A stretch of DNA of 33,921 bases from the NCBI GenBank assembly GCA_002381185.1, contig DFOA01000011.1, positions 1 to 33,921 on the forward strand, in the 5' to 3' direction. This DNA is from Firmicutes bacterium UBA3553. Lineage in GTDB: Bacteria; Bacillota; Clostridia; Tissierellales; Sedimentibacteraceae. Of this stretch, positions 1-8,633 are shown one piece after another. Below the pieces are notes generated by a model. The model was not told the DNA's origin, searched no databases, and worked only from the letters and a program-made list of their open reading frames with translations. How positions within the stretch are numbered: position 1 is the stretch's first letter; the number at the start of each line of letters is the position of its first letter. The translations under genes and the position numbers were made by a program.

Positions 1-25
1 TTTGACAACCATTTTTGAAAATATT

Positions 26-499
26 TTATTTTTCTTTTAAAATTCTTTTTATTTTGATTAATCTTTTAGAGATGGCATTTTGTGAACAGTGCATATTCCT
101 TGCAATTTCACGCTGCGTATATCCTTCTATAGCCAATAAGGTTAAAAGTTCTAATTCATCATCACTTAAATCTCTTAGTTTTCTAGAAAGTGCATCATCA
201 GAAATAGTATCTATCCAAGCATAACGTCCTGAAAACTCCATTTCATCAAAACTTGTAGATAAAGATGCAAACCTCTGAAACAAATTGGAGCGTGTTTCTG
301 CATTTTGCTCATCTATATTTTCTTCCGGTATGGCTTGTACACGATTTTCGTAGTTTCTTCTCATACGAAACCAGCTCCAATCAAATTCATATAGCTCCTG
401 TATTGCCTTCTCACTCATTCCTGCTTTTTTGTATTGCTCATGCAATTTCTCCCATTCTTTATCAAAGATAAATTTTTCTTTGCTATAATTAAAACCCAT
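26..499 (-). CDS. Sigma-70 region 4-like HTH protein of an ICE
   Basis: A 157-residue protein. The last ~50 residues form a helix-turn-helix like sigma-70 region 4: acidic DLSDDELELL, then GYTQREIARNMHCSQNAISKRL, then a basic end. The first ~100 residues are charged and not recognised; no region 2 is visible, so it is not a complete sigma factor. Proteins of this layout are common in Firmicute conjugative elements and prophages, where they act as accessory sigma-like or positive regulators. The start is supported by GGAGG seven bases upstream of ATG. It lies downstream of the 841-1422 gene, separated by two terminator-like hairpins, so it probably has its own promoter. The HTH is clear; its role in ICE gene control is inferred from family and context. 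Confidence 0.75.
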   Translation of the reverse strand: MGFNYSKEKFIFDKEWEKLHEQYKKAGMSEKAIQELYEFDWSWFRMRRNYENRVQAIPEENIDEQNAETRSNLFQRFASLSTSFDEMEFSGRYAWIDTISDDALSRKLRDLSDDELELLTLLAIEGYTQREIARNMHCSQNAISKRLIKIKRILKEK

Positions 500-621
500 T
501 TTAATTCCTCCGTTTTCTGATTTTTAAAAATGAATGTAATCATCAGAAAAAGGAGGAGAACGGCATTTAGTATGTAAGCTAGACTTTGTCTTCTCCATCT
601 TTCCCCCTGTTTTTGGGTAAA

Positions 622-660
622 GAAAAAGCCCAGAACAACATTAATTTGTTATTCCAGGCT
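622..660 (-). terminator. Imperfect hairpin with T-tract
   Basis: On the minus strand AGCCTGG...AACAA pairs imperfectly with TTGTT...GGGCT and is followed by TTTTTC. It lies downstream of the 841-1422 gene and upstream of the sigma-like gene and probably ends the regulator transcript. Confidence 0.5.
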
Positions 661-689
661 TCTTCATCACCATATTTGGAGAAATGGGC

Positions 690-724
690 ATAAAAATAAC
701 CCCGACATAAATGAAATGCCGAGG
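690..724 (-). terminator. Second hairpin with T-rich tail
   Basis: CCCCGACAT (700-708) pairs with ATGCCGAGG (716-724) across a 7-base loop with one G-T pair and one mismatch. On the minus strand it is followed by TTATTTTTATG. With the 622-660 hairpin it makes a tandem terminator in the 341-base gap 500-840. Around 815-848 short repeated TTAGTTCA-like words occur. I see no gene in this gap. Confidence 0.45.
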
Positions 725-840
725 CTCTTGATTGTTATTTTATTTTAGACCATTAACTCCCCATAATACAGAGTATAGGCTATTGACAATTCAAAGTCAG
801 TACGTATATGGTTCGTATCTAGTTCAACTTTAGTTCACAC

Positions 841-1422
841 TTAGTACGCATTTTGTATTTCTTCAAAGAAATATAGTAACTCATTTTCTTCTATAGTACT
901 TGTCCCATTAAATATAGCTTGATATTTTGGCAAGGAATATCCCCAAAGTGCAATTCCAAATAGTTTTATTGCCTCTTTCTTTTTTGTATAGAAACTTGTC
1001 CGCTCAATAGAAAGATATTCTAGTATTTCTGTTTCTGTCATTGGATATGCTGTAATATAGCATTTTGACAATATTTCATGATACAGCTTTCCATTTGTAT
1101 GATAATTATAAATTTTAATCATTGCTGTATCTACAAGATCTATCATCCATTTAGTCTCAAAAATACAGGAAACTTTATCACTAAACTTGTCCTTCTTTTC
1201 AGTAGGTGCAAAATCATTTAAATATGTTAAAGCTGTAGCAAGTTCATTGCTATAATATGACTCACATGCTTCCCTTACATAATTAGCTTCTTGAATGGTT
1301 CTCCATACTACATCCCTGTATATAGCAAGAACAAGTTTTGATTTATGAAAAACCTGTTCCTCATCAAGGTTCATACCCTCATACATCTTTGAAATATTCT
1401 TCATGTTTCTTGTAAGTCTCAT
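841..1422 (-). CDS. ArpU/sigma-like phage or ICE transcription regulator
   Basis: A 193-residue protein with no membrane segment. The central and C-terminal parts (MTETEILEYLSIERTSFYTKKKEAIKLFGIALWG) look like a region 4-type HTH of the kind seen in ArpU-like late regulators of phages and mobile elements. The N-terminal half is helical and unassigned. GGAGG six bases before ATG supports the start. It is transcribed divergently from the XRE repressor gene, and a strong minus promoter (TTGACA, 17 bases, TATAAT) lies upstream of it. It is probably under repressor control through the dyad between the two promoters. Family assignment is moderate. Confidence 0.6.
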   Translation of the reverse strand: MRLTRNMKNISKMYEGMNLDEEQVFHKSKLVLAIYRDVVWRTIQEANYVREACESYYSNELATALTYLNDFAPTEKKDKFSDKVSCIFETKWMIDLVDTAMIKIYNYHTNGKLYHEILSKCYITAYPMTETEILEYLSIERTSFYTKKKEAIKLFGIALWGYSLPKYQAIFNGTSTIEENELLYFFEEIQNAY

Positions 1423-1493
1423 CCCATACCTCCGTTGTTTTAGGGGTATTTAATTTACATGTTATATTCCCCACCCCATATTTTTATTGACTA

Positions 1494-1522
1494 TTGACAA
1501 AATGTGAAGATTTATGTACTAT
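1494..1522 (+). promoter_or_regulatory. Promoter for XRE repressor gene
   Basis: TTGACA at 1494-1499, a 17-base spacer and TACTAT at 1517-1522 fit a vegetative promoter reading toward the XRE gene. The left half of the operator-like dyad lies in its spacer. Confidence 0.55.
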
Positions 1523-1548
1523 AGTATGTGTAGTTATTCTTCACATTT
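1500..1548. promoter_or_regulatory. Operator-like dyad between divergent promoters
   Basis: AAATGTGAAGA (1500-1510) is exactly repeated in inverse as TCTTCACATTT (1538-1548). A 10-base palindrome TACTATAGTA (1517-1526) sits between the arms. The dyad overlaps the plus promoter and lies just past the minus -10, as expected for an operator of the adjacent XRE repressor. Binding is inferred. Confidence 0.55.
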
Positions 1549-1550
1549 AT

Positions 1551-1579
1551 ATTATATGAAGATAACCATCATATGTCAA
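1551..1579 (-). promoter_or_regulatory. Divergent promoter toward 841-1422
   Basis: On the minus strand TTGACA (1579-1574), 17 bases, TATAAT (1556-1551): a near-perfect consensus promoter. It converges on the plus promoter 30-60 bases away, so the two transcripts overlap at their 5' ends. Confidence 0.65.
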
Positions 1580-1628
1580 TAGCAAAATACATTTTATGAA
1601 ATATAACTTCATATTCAAGGAGGATATT

Positions 1629-2051
1629 ATGAGATTTGGAGAAAAACTTAGAGACTTACGGAAAGGGAAAGATATGACCCAGACTGACTTGGCAAAAGAA
1701 ATTGGTGTTTCACTACGTACAATTATTAGCTACGAAAATAGTAACAGCTATCCAAAGAAACGAGAAGTTTATTCCAAATTAGCTACACTTTTTAATGTCG
1801 ATATTAATTATCTTTTAACCGAAGATGAAGAATTTATCACAAAGGCAAAAACTAAATATGGCAATCGTGGTGCAAGACAAGCTGAAGATTTAGTTGCTGA
1901 AATTGGTGGATTATTTGCAGGTGGTGAATTATCAGAAGCAGATAAGGATGCTGTTATGCGCTCCTTACAACAAGCTTATTGGGATGCTAAAGAGGAAAAC
2001 AAAAAGTACACTCCTAAAAAATATAGATTAGATGACGATAATAATAAATAA
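1629..2051 (+). CDS. XRE-family transcriptional repressor
   Basis: A 140-residue protein with an N-terminal lambda-repressor-type HTH (about residues 1-60: LRKGKDMTQTDLAKEIGVS, then ISYENSNSYPKK and LATLFNVDINYLL). A helical C-terminal part of ~75 residues has no recognised domain. An earlier in-frame ATG exists at 1596, but AAGGAGG followed by five bases before the ATG at 1629 fixes the start there, and the HTH begins directly after it. The gene faces away from the 841-1422 regulator and is followed 59 bases later by an ImmA-type protease gene. This pairing is standard in ICEs such as ICEBs1, where ImmA cleaves the repressor to induce the element. Auto-repression through the 1500-1548 dyad is likely but inferred. 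Confidence 0.85.
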   Translation: MRFGEKLRDLRKGKDMTQTDLAKEIGVSLRTIISYENSNSYPKKREVYSKLATLFNVDINYLLTEDEEFITKAKTKYGNRGARQAEDLVAEIGGLFAGGELSEADKDAVMRSLQQAYWDAKEENKKYTPKKYRLDDDNNK

Positions 2052-2110
2052 GTCCAACTTTTTTATTATTATAACCGGGGAATAGTAGATTCTATACAGG
2101 GGGTGCTGCT

Positions 2111-2629
2111 TTGATTGACTCTTTCAGAATATATAAGAAAGCGAATGCTCTTGTCAACCGTATAGGGACAAGGGATACCAGACAGATTGCCAATGAACTT
2201 GGTATTAAGATTTATTATGAGAGTTACGATGACCTATTGGGCATGTATACCTATCGTTGGAAGCAACGTATAATCTTTATTAATAATAATTTAGATGACC
2301 ACATGCGCCAGATGGTATTAGCACATGAAATCGGTCATGATATTTTTCATAGAAATTTAGCCAGTAATGGTCTTAAGGAATTTGAGCTTTTCGATATGAA
2401 AAATACTACCGAATACGAAGCCAATATCTTTGGTTCTCATCTATTAATTGACAATGATGAGGTGTTAGCTCTAGCTCGAGATGGTTATGATATAGTGCAG
2501 ATTTCAAGTATGTTAAATTCACATATTAATCTACTGCTGATAAAAATGCAGGAAATGAATAAAATGGGGTATGATTTTAATGTACCTTATCGCCCTGAAA
2601 GTGATTTCTTGAAGAAGATAAAAGTATAA
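2111..2629 (+). CDS. ImmA/IrrE-family metallopeptidase
   Basis: A 172-residue predicted zinc protease. The HEIGHD motif at residues 72-77 supplies two zinc-binding histidines and the catalytic Glu; the EYEAN segment near residue 102 is the usual place for the third ligand, followed by the FGSHLL helix. Members of this family (ImmA of ICEBs1 and phages) cleave the cognate XRE repressor to trigger excision and transfer. The start is TTG at 2111 with GGGGGTG about six bases upstream. It follows the XRE gene on the same strand with no promoter between, so they form a repressor/anti-repressor operon. A terminator-like hairpin begins at its stop codon. No signal peptide: it acts in the cytoplasm. 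Confidence 0.88.
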   Translation: MIDSFRIYKKANALVNRIGTRDTRQIANELGIKIYYESYDDLLGMYTYRWKQRIIFINNNLDDHMRQMVLAHEIGHDIFHRNLASNGLKEFELFDMKNTTEYEANIFGSHLLIDNDEVLALARDGYDIVQISSMLNSHINLLLIKMQEMNKMGYDFNVPYRPESDFLKKIKV

Positions 2630-2667
2630 AGCTCTGTCCATGATTTTATTAGGCAGAGCTTGTTTTT
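2629..2667. terminator. Bidirectional terminator between convergent genes
   Basis: AAGCTCTG (2629-2636) pairs with CAGAGCTT (2654-2661), with a further CC/GG pair, followed by TGTTTTTATTT on the plus strand. It lies between the stop of the ImmA gene (plus) and the stop of the nuclease-like gene (minus) and can serve both. Confidence 0.7.
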
Positions 2668-3862
2668 ATTTCAAAAGAAATTCATTTATTTTATTTACAC
2701 AGATGCTTACAAAACTATCAAATTGCTCTTTATTAAACAATTTCAAATAATACTCATCTACATTTCTAAAATCTGGTGCTGCATCATAATTATCATCTGG
2801 CAATAACTCATAATATGCCCACCAGTTATCAATTACAGGTTTATTTATCCATCTTATATGATTCATGATTTCACTTTCAGATAAACACTGTTCTCCTGAC
2901 TTTAGACGATTAGCAACACAATAACCAACGAATATTAAGTCATCAATTTCTATTCTGACCCATATATCTATATTAGGTTTTACAGCCGATTTATACAAAT
3001 AACTGATTCCTGGGTATGTAGAAGACTTGCGGCTATAAAATTTATTTACTTTTTCTCCTTCATTGGCTGAGTAATCATATTCATTTTGAAGTTTTTTTCT
3101 ACCAACCTTATCTTCAATTGCTTTAAACAGTTTTTCCATTAGATCTATTTTACACTCTGTAACACTACTTTCTATCGCAATAGCACTCCTCATATTTTCT
3201 GGAGATTTCGTAATTACATCTTTAATTTCCATTTCCTTTTCATCCTCCATTTGATTAGTAAAGCTACGGATAGCCGACATATACTGCAATATAACTTCTC
3301 TGATGGGTGCGATTTTTATTGTTTCCTTTTGCTCCAAACACTTCCCAAGCCAGTTCAAAATATCATCAGAAAATGATATAGCTGTAACCTGCTTGTCCGT
3401 CAATCCGTTAGCACTATAATCTGAAGGGAAATCTCCATGTCTAGTTAGATAGAACAAATTTGAATTTATTGCTTTTTGATAATAATCATAACACTGGTTC
3501 TCCTGATCCTCTGCATATACCTTTACTTCTATTGGTACCAATCTTTCTTTTGTACGAATAACTATATCAATTCTACGATTTTCATCTATAGAGTATTCTC
3601 GATAAACCGCTGCAGATGCAAGCTCCGATTCAGACATTTCTATTTTCAATACTTTCTCCACAAATAGTTTTAAATATGTAATTCCTTGATAATGACTACC
3701 TGTTGGAGAAAGTAATTCGTATAGCACCCGGCAGATTGTAACCTCATCAGAAGCAATATTAGCAATTTTAAAAATATTAAAGTATCCGCCAGTTTTTTGA
3801 TTAATTAAATCATACTTTTTTGATATAGCAGATACCTCTTGCAATAATAGTTCAATATTCAT
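2666..3862 (-). CDS. PD-(D/E)XK nuclease-family protein
   Basis: A 398-residue cytoplasmic protein. The N-terminal half shows a PD-(D/E)XK core: D99 in RRIDIVI, then E112 and K114 in PIEVKVYAEDQ with Q120 after, preceded by ICRVLYELLSPTGSHYQG. This order resembles the PDDEXK_4-type family of uncharacterised nuclease-like proteins often found in defence islands. The C-terminal half (residues ~200-398) is unassigned but has aromatic-rich segments (WVRIEIDDLIFVGYC). It is the last gene of the defence-like patch and starts 27 bases after the zinc-ribbon gene, so the two are probably co-transcribed. Nuclease activity is predicted from motifs; its target and trigger are unknown. Confidence 0.7.
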   Translation of the reverse strand: MNIELLLQEVSAISKKYDLINQKTGGYFNIFKIANIASDEVTICRVLYELLSPTGSHYQGITYLKLFVEKVLKIEMSESELASAAVYREYSIDENRRIDIVIRTKERLVPIEVKVYAEDQENQCYDYYQKAINSNLFYLTRHGDFPSDYSANGLTDKQVTAISFSDDILNWLGKCLEQKETIKIAPIREVILQYMSAIRSFTNQMEDEKEMEIKDVITKSPENMRSAIAIESSVTECKIDLMEKLFKAIEDKVGRKKLQNEYDYSANEGEKVNKFYSRKSSTYPGISYLYKSAVKPNIDIWVRIEIDDLIFVGYCVANRLKSGEQCLSESEIMNHIRWINKPVIDNWWAYYELLPDDNYDAAPDFRNVDEYYLKLFNKEQFDSFVSICVNKINEFLLK

Positions 3863-3889
3863 ATCTAATACCCTCGATATTAGTATTTT

Positions 3890-4546
3890 CTATATCATCA
3901 TCTTATTACCATTTGTTCTTAACGTAATTCCTGCATTTTTAGCATATGGACGAAATATATTGATAAGCTCTCTCCAGTATACTGGATAAGCATTGGAACC
4001 ATAATAATTCAATTGTCTCTTTCCTGTTAGTTGTATTTCCAACCCCCACTGCTCTCCATCCAGAATATCAGAATTATTATATTTCTTCTTCCAAGACAAT
4101 AAAAATATCTTATTATATATTTTATTGATAAGCTTATTCCATTCTTCAATAGATAGTTCTTGCTTACCAGTTCTATTGTTCTCAAAATTGTATTCATCTA
4201 TTGCTAAACCGGGTTTAACTTCATAATGGCAGTCACTCTCGCCTTTTTCAAAGCATGTATTTATGTATCCTCCAAAGAAACCACCCACATAAAAACTTAT
4301 TTTTCGGGTTTCAATAGCATAATCAAATAATGAGCCATCTTTATTCATTTTAATTGGTGGTCCTCCAAAATCTTTCTTACAATTATTGCAATGATATTTG
4401 GGATCAGATTCCGTAATCATGCATCCACCAAGCACAACATGCCCTGCTTCAAGTTCTTCTTCTAATTGCTCTGTAAAAGCAGACATACCCCAAAGATATT
4501 CTGCTACATTTCTATTTCCGCATTTCGGACACTTTACTTTAGCCAT
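3890..4546 (-). CDS. Zinc-ribbon protein of unknown function
   Basis: A 218-residue protein beginning MAKVKCPKCGNRN. C6 and C9 with C53 and C56 (CNNCKKDFGG) make a four-cysteine zinc ribbon split by ~43 residues. The remainder is soluble, mixed alpha/beta and not recognised; GLEIQLTGKRQLNYYGSNAYP and WRELINIFRPYAKNAG are typical of uncharacterised defence-associated proteins, but I cannot name a family. The ATG at 4546 has AAGGAGAAAGC upstream. It is followed closely by the PD-(D/E)XK gene and preceded by the broken hsdR, so it sits in a restriction/defence setting. Function not assigned. Confidence 0.6.
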   Translation of the reverse strand: MAKVKCPKCGNRNVAEYLWGMSAFTEQLEEELEAGHVVLGGCMITESDPKYHCNNCKKDFGGPPIKMNKDGSLFDYAIETRKISFYVGGFFGGYINTCFEKGESDCHYEVKPGLAIDEYNFENNRTGKQELSIEEWNKLINKIYNKIFLLSWKKKYNNSDILDGEQWGLEIQLTGKRQLNYYGSNAYPVYWRELINIFRPYAKNAGITLRTNGNKMMI

Positions 4547-4643
4547 TGCTTTCTCCTTACTCCAATAATTTATATTTTCTCTTTCCCAGCATCCTCATTC
4601 TGTATAGCAGCGTTAATCAAACGATTCAGTGCTCTTTTCCTTG

Positions 4644-7237
4644 CTATAAATATTTTTTAAAGTTTTCAGCTTGTTCTAGCACTTCCTTATATACATCATC
4701 CATAGTAACAGGGGGATAACCATGTTCATCAAGCAAGATTATCAAATCAACCTTCAGTTCTGCTTTTATGTCATCACGAGTTGCCCAATCCGTATATTTG
4801 GCCTTATCGTCAACAACTTTTTTTACTTCTTTGGAGAGATTTATCAATTTGCTATCCGGATATTCAAAATCATACTTTTTGGCTACAGCTTTTAATATGT
4901 CATAAAAGGCTTTCTATTCAAAATCAATCCCCATTCCCATAAACGAGTTTTTTTCATTTTTTAATTCTTCAAGTAGTTTAGCAAGTTGTTCCGCTACATC
5001 ATCAAGAATTTCAGTTGCATATGATTCATCTTTTCTGCGGTTATTGTAATCATCAACAACCTTTTTCAATCTATCAGCAAATTCAACACCTTTTATTTTG
5101 TTAACCTTTTTAAATTCGTCTGTTGCTTGAGACAACAATTTTTGGAGAATTTTTATTTTTGTGTTTGGCAACTTAATTTTAGCAATTTTATTAAGGTATT
5201 CTTCACTAAAAATATCTACTGTTATTTTCTCTACATCTGAATCAATACTAAAAATTTCTTCAAAACCATCAGTAATAATAGCTTCTTCTATGAGTTTTCT
5301 CACTCTGGCATTCATCTGTGAAATGTCGGGAGCAGTACCCTTTGTTAGCTTAAATAAAATAGAACGTACAGCAATATAAAAATGAATATAATCTTTATCA
5401 TTGTCCGTTAACTCATCGCTACTACTACAAAGATTAAAAGCTTGCTTCATCCTTTTAACAGCAGCCATAAATCTAAGTTCAAGTTCTTCTGTAAGTTGTA
5501 CATATTCAACAGCTCTATTTAAGCAGTCAAGTTGCTCTTTTGGAGTGCCATTAAAGAAATCATTAGAATTGAAGTTATGAAACATCTGTGCCAATACTTC
5601 AAGCTGGTCTTTTACAATTGTTACGGATTGTCCTATTTCCTCAAATTCTTCTGATTCAAAATTCGTATATTTAGCAAGAGCACTATTCATATTGTTTTTT
5701 ATACCAATGTAGTCAACGATTAATCCTTTATCCTTACCTTCATAAACACGATTTACCCGTGATATTGTTTGAATAAGAGTATGTTGCTGTATCGGCTTAT
5801 CTATGTAAATTGTATCAAGGCATGGAACATCAAAGCCTGTTAACCACATATCCACTAATATTGCAATTTTAAAATTAGATTTAACCTGCTTGAATTGGCA
5901 ATCAATCTCTTTTCTGTCTTCTTTTGTTCCAAGCATATCATATAAATCTTTTAAATCGTCTTTATTTCGAGTCATAACCATTTTTATCTTTTCAATAGGT
6001 TTTAGCTCTTTTTTTTCCTTTTCAGAAAGTTCAATACCTTCCTCACATTGTTTTTTCTCTGCCCATTCTGGGCGTAATTCAATTATAAATTTATAGAGTG
6101 CATATGCTATATCACGGTTGGCACAGAACATTGTCTTCCCTGCCACCGTAGCTCCTTCTGTCACTATATTTTCATAGTGTTTTATAAAATCATGTGCCAC
6201 TGCACTAAGTCTGTCTGGAACTCCTATAATAACATCTAGATGAGCTACAGCTTTTTGACTTTCCTCTATTTGATATTCATTAGCACCTTCACGTACACAA
6301 TTACCATAGTATTCTTCAATTTCTTTAACTTTATCTTGGTCAAGATTTACTTTTGCTGCTCTGCCTTCGTAAACAAGATTTACAGTTATTCCATCCTTAA
6401 CAGATTCTGTCATAGTATACGAATCTACCACCTTACCAAAAACTTCAATAGTGGCATCAATAGATGTTCCTGTAAATCCAACATAAGTTGCATTTGGAAG
6501 AGAATCATGGAGATATTTTGCAAAACCATATTTTCGCTCTACCCCATCTTCAGTAAGTTTAAGCTGTTGGTCTAAGTTAACCTGTGATCTATGTGCTTCA
6601 TCCGAAATGCAAATGACATTATTTCTTTCAGTAAGCAATTCTGCATCCTCTGCAAACTTTTGAATTGTGGTTAAATAAACCCCTCCACTTTCTCTGCCTT
6701 GAAGTTCTGCTCGAAGTTTTTCTCTTGAATCAATACTTATAATAGTGTTATCCCCAATATATTCTTTAGAAGTCCCAAAGAGTTTTGAAAGCTGATCATC
6801 AGGTCTGTTCTATCTGTAATTACTACAATTGTAGGACTTGCGAAGTGGGTACTTCGCATTAAAATACGAGACAAAAACACCATTGTATAGCTTTTACCAC
6901 AACCCGTTGCTCCAAAGTAAGTACCACCCTTACCATCTCCATGTGGGCGCATATGTAGTTTAATATTTTCAAAAAGTTTCGTTGCTGCAAAATATTGCGG
7001 ATAGCGACAAAAGACCTTTACATCTTTATCCGAATTATATGGAAAATAAACAAAGTTTTTGATAACAGCAAGTAGTCTTTCCTTTCTAAATAGTCCTTTA
7101 CCATTGTAATAAGAGAATTGATTCCATCTACTTCTTTATCATATTCATCAATTTTTCTCCATGCATAGAAAAAATCATAAGTGGCAAACAATGAACCGTA
7201 TTTATTATTTACACCATCACTTATTACAATAAAAGCA
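4644..7237 (-). pseudogene. hsdR: Type I restriction subunit HsdR, broken and 5'-truncated
   Basis: The remains of the ATP-dependent translocase/restriction subunit of a type I R-M system. In order: FIVISDGVNNKYGSL, FYAWRKIDEYDKEVDGINSL, KNFVYFP, the Walker A segment GATGCGKS, VITDRTDL, ISDEAHRS (DEAH box), VGFTGTS, the helicase domain 2 with DMWLTGFDVPCLDT and TISRVNRVYEGK, and the C-terminal helical domain to the stop at 4644. Lesions read from sequence: a one-base deletion near 7103 (AAGGA where AAGGGA restores KGLFRKERLL), another near 6812 (CTGATGAT where CTTGATGAT restores DLDDQLS), and an in-frame TAG at 4914-4916 after MGMGIDFE, with KAFYDILKAVAKKYDFEYPD continuing in the same frame. 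The N-terminal nuclease region (upstream of ~7237) is absent, and no hsdM or hsdS is present. Non-functional. Confidence 0.88.
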
Positions 7238-7296
7238 AATAAAGGCGATTAGTTTCGATGGTTCTGATAAAACTTTTTTTGTTACTTTAATTTATA

Positions 7297-7515
7297 TTAA
7301 AAATTCTCGTGTGTTCCAAGGTGGATTTTTAGTATATTTACATGCACATATATTCGGTTCTATCTTTATCAGCAGTAAATTTTATTAAAAATAGGTACCG
7401 TCATGTGATCCATCACAGAAAGTTTTTAGAACTTTTACCACATGTTCGATAAAAATATGCTTTACCTTTTTAAATTCTACAGGAATAGGTGACTTTTGTG
7501 TACTTTGTTTTTCAA
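7297..7515 (-). pseudogene. Tandem CDGSH iron-sulfur protein, decayed
   Basis: Found by reading all three minus frames of the gap after hsdR. Pieces in order: KQSTQKSPIPVEFKK, then (shifted) GKAYFYRTCGKSSKNF, then (shifted) FCDGSHDGTYF, then FTADKDRTEY, ICACKYTKNPP and GTHENF before a stop at 7297-7299. These match a two-motif CDGSH protein, a small [2Fe-2S] redox family with CxC...CDGSH: CGKSS...CDGSH in the first half and CACKYTKNPP...GTH in the second. The first CxC has lost a Cys (YRTC), the second CDG is deleted, and at least three frame changes are needed. Clearly a relic. The start cannot be placed. Confidence 0.65.
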
Positions 7516-7573
7516 GTTTTTAATTATCAGATATATAAATAACCATTATTTAATGATTTACAAAATAAATCAA

Positions 7574-8308
7574 CTAAAGATTTTTTACATTTAACGCTCT
7601 AAATGAATTTAAAACCGCAATGATAGTTACAACAACTTTATCTCCAGGCAACAATTCAGCATATACCTTATCAAGTCCAAGTTCTTTAGCAACTTTTGCA
7701 CCTACACTTTTAGCATCACCTGTTAACATAACTGTTTGCCTAATGTTGGCAGCTTTCAATTCTTTAATTGCTTGTGCTGAATCTTCCTTTACTTCCTCTG
7801 CTATAACAATATATCCGGAATATTTGTTATCAACTGCAACATGTACAACTGTTCCAACTAATTCAAATTCAAAGTGAGGGATATTATATTTTTTCATTAA
7901 TTTAATGTTCCCAGCCAAAATATTTTTCCCATCAACTACTGCATTAACACCATGACCAGATATCTCTTCTACATTTGAAATTCTTCCATTATCAATTTCC
8001 TTACCATAAGCACGTTTTAAAGATAAGGATATTGGATGATTTGAATAACTTTCATCATATGCAGTTAATTCCAATAATTCTTCTTTAGATATCCCTTCCG
8101 GCTGAATTTCTTGCACATTAAATACTCCCTTTGTTAATGTACCTGTTTTATCAAAAACAACAATTTCTGTTCGTGCTAATGCTTCAAGATAATTACTACC
8201 TTTAACTAAAATTCCCTTTCTTGAAGCTCCGCCTATTCCGCCAAAGAAACACCAGGAGCGTGGCGAAAGCCTGCATCTGATACCCCAAAAACATCCGTCA
8301 AAAGCCAC
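7574..8308 (-). pseudogene. P1B-type metal ATPase remnant with internal deletion
   Basis: An open frame of 244 codons that is not an intact pump. From about residue 24 (FFGGIGGASRKGILVKG) it matches the cytoplasmic P and N domains of the neighbouring ATPase at 8634-10478, with DKTGTLTKG (phosphorylated Asp) and SYSNHPIS. At LLPGDKV it jumps to VTIIAVLNSFRALNVKNL, the extreme C-terminus; about 109 residues, including GDGINDAP and the last membrane helices, are missing. The first ~23 codons (GCFWGIRCRLSPRSW) are not ATPase sequence but the tail of a different element carrying the riboswitch at 8355-8447. All N-terminal membrane helices and the CPC motif are absent. At protein level it is diverged from the intact copy, so it is an old paralogue and not a recent duplicate. 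Confidence 0.85.
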
Positions 8309-8316
8309 AAATGTGC

Positions 8317-8346
8317 AAAAGCCTGCCCTTGAAAAAAGGGCAGGCT
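8317..8346 (-). terminator. Riboswitch-associated intrinsic terminator
   Basis: On the minus strand a perfect stem GCCTGCCCTT / AAGGGCAGGC with a 4-base loop, followed by TTTTGC. It starts about 10 bases after the aptamer's last conserved segment, so it can act as the expression platform. Confidence 0.75.
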
Positions 8347-8354
8347 ATGCGTGA

Positions 8355-8447
8355 CTTCCGGCAGCCAGGCTATCATAACGCTTTTTGAAGCGTCTTAGTT
8401 CCTATGGCTTTGCGTCCCCACCTTTAGGTGGGTTTGCCCTTGGCTTT
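8355..8447 (-). ncRNA. Cyclic di-GMP-I (GEMM-I) riboswitch aptamer
   Basis: Read on the minus strand: GGGCAAACC (8439-8431), a CCACC-TAAA-GGTGG hairpin, GGGACGCAAAGCC, then a second arm with ACGCTT-CAAA-AAGCGT, then ATAGCCTGGCTGCCGG. These segments, in this order and spacing, are the hallmark of the GEMM-I class that binds cyclic di-GMP between its two helices. An intrinsic terminator follows directly, suggesting transcriptional control. Downstream lies only the truncated ATPase, joined about 100 bases later in unrelated sequence, so the natural target gene is missing. No coding region is evident upstream at 8448-8633; that stretch holds a 9-base inverted repeat (TACCCCTTG 8530-8538, CAAGGGGTA 8562-8570). 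Confidence 0.88.
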
Positions 8448-8633
8448 GATATTCTATTTTTTAGTTATACTCACAATCCTTACTTAATGATTGATGCTGA
8501 TATCCCTCTCTATCTTAATACATATGATGTACCCCTTGATTTGCTTAATGGTAGGACAAAACAAGGGGTAGTTTCTGTAAGCAAAAGGACGAATCAAAGT
8601 CTGGTTTGCATTATATTGAAAAGTAATGACATT

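Noticed and set aside
8530..8570. Inverted repeat TACCCCTTG/CAAGGGGTA as an insertion-sequence end or terminator
   Set aside because: No transposase nearby, the 23-base loop is long and no T-run follows; function cannot be supported.
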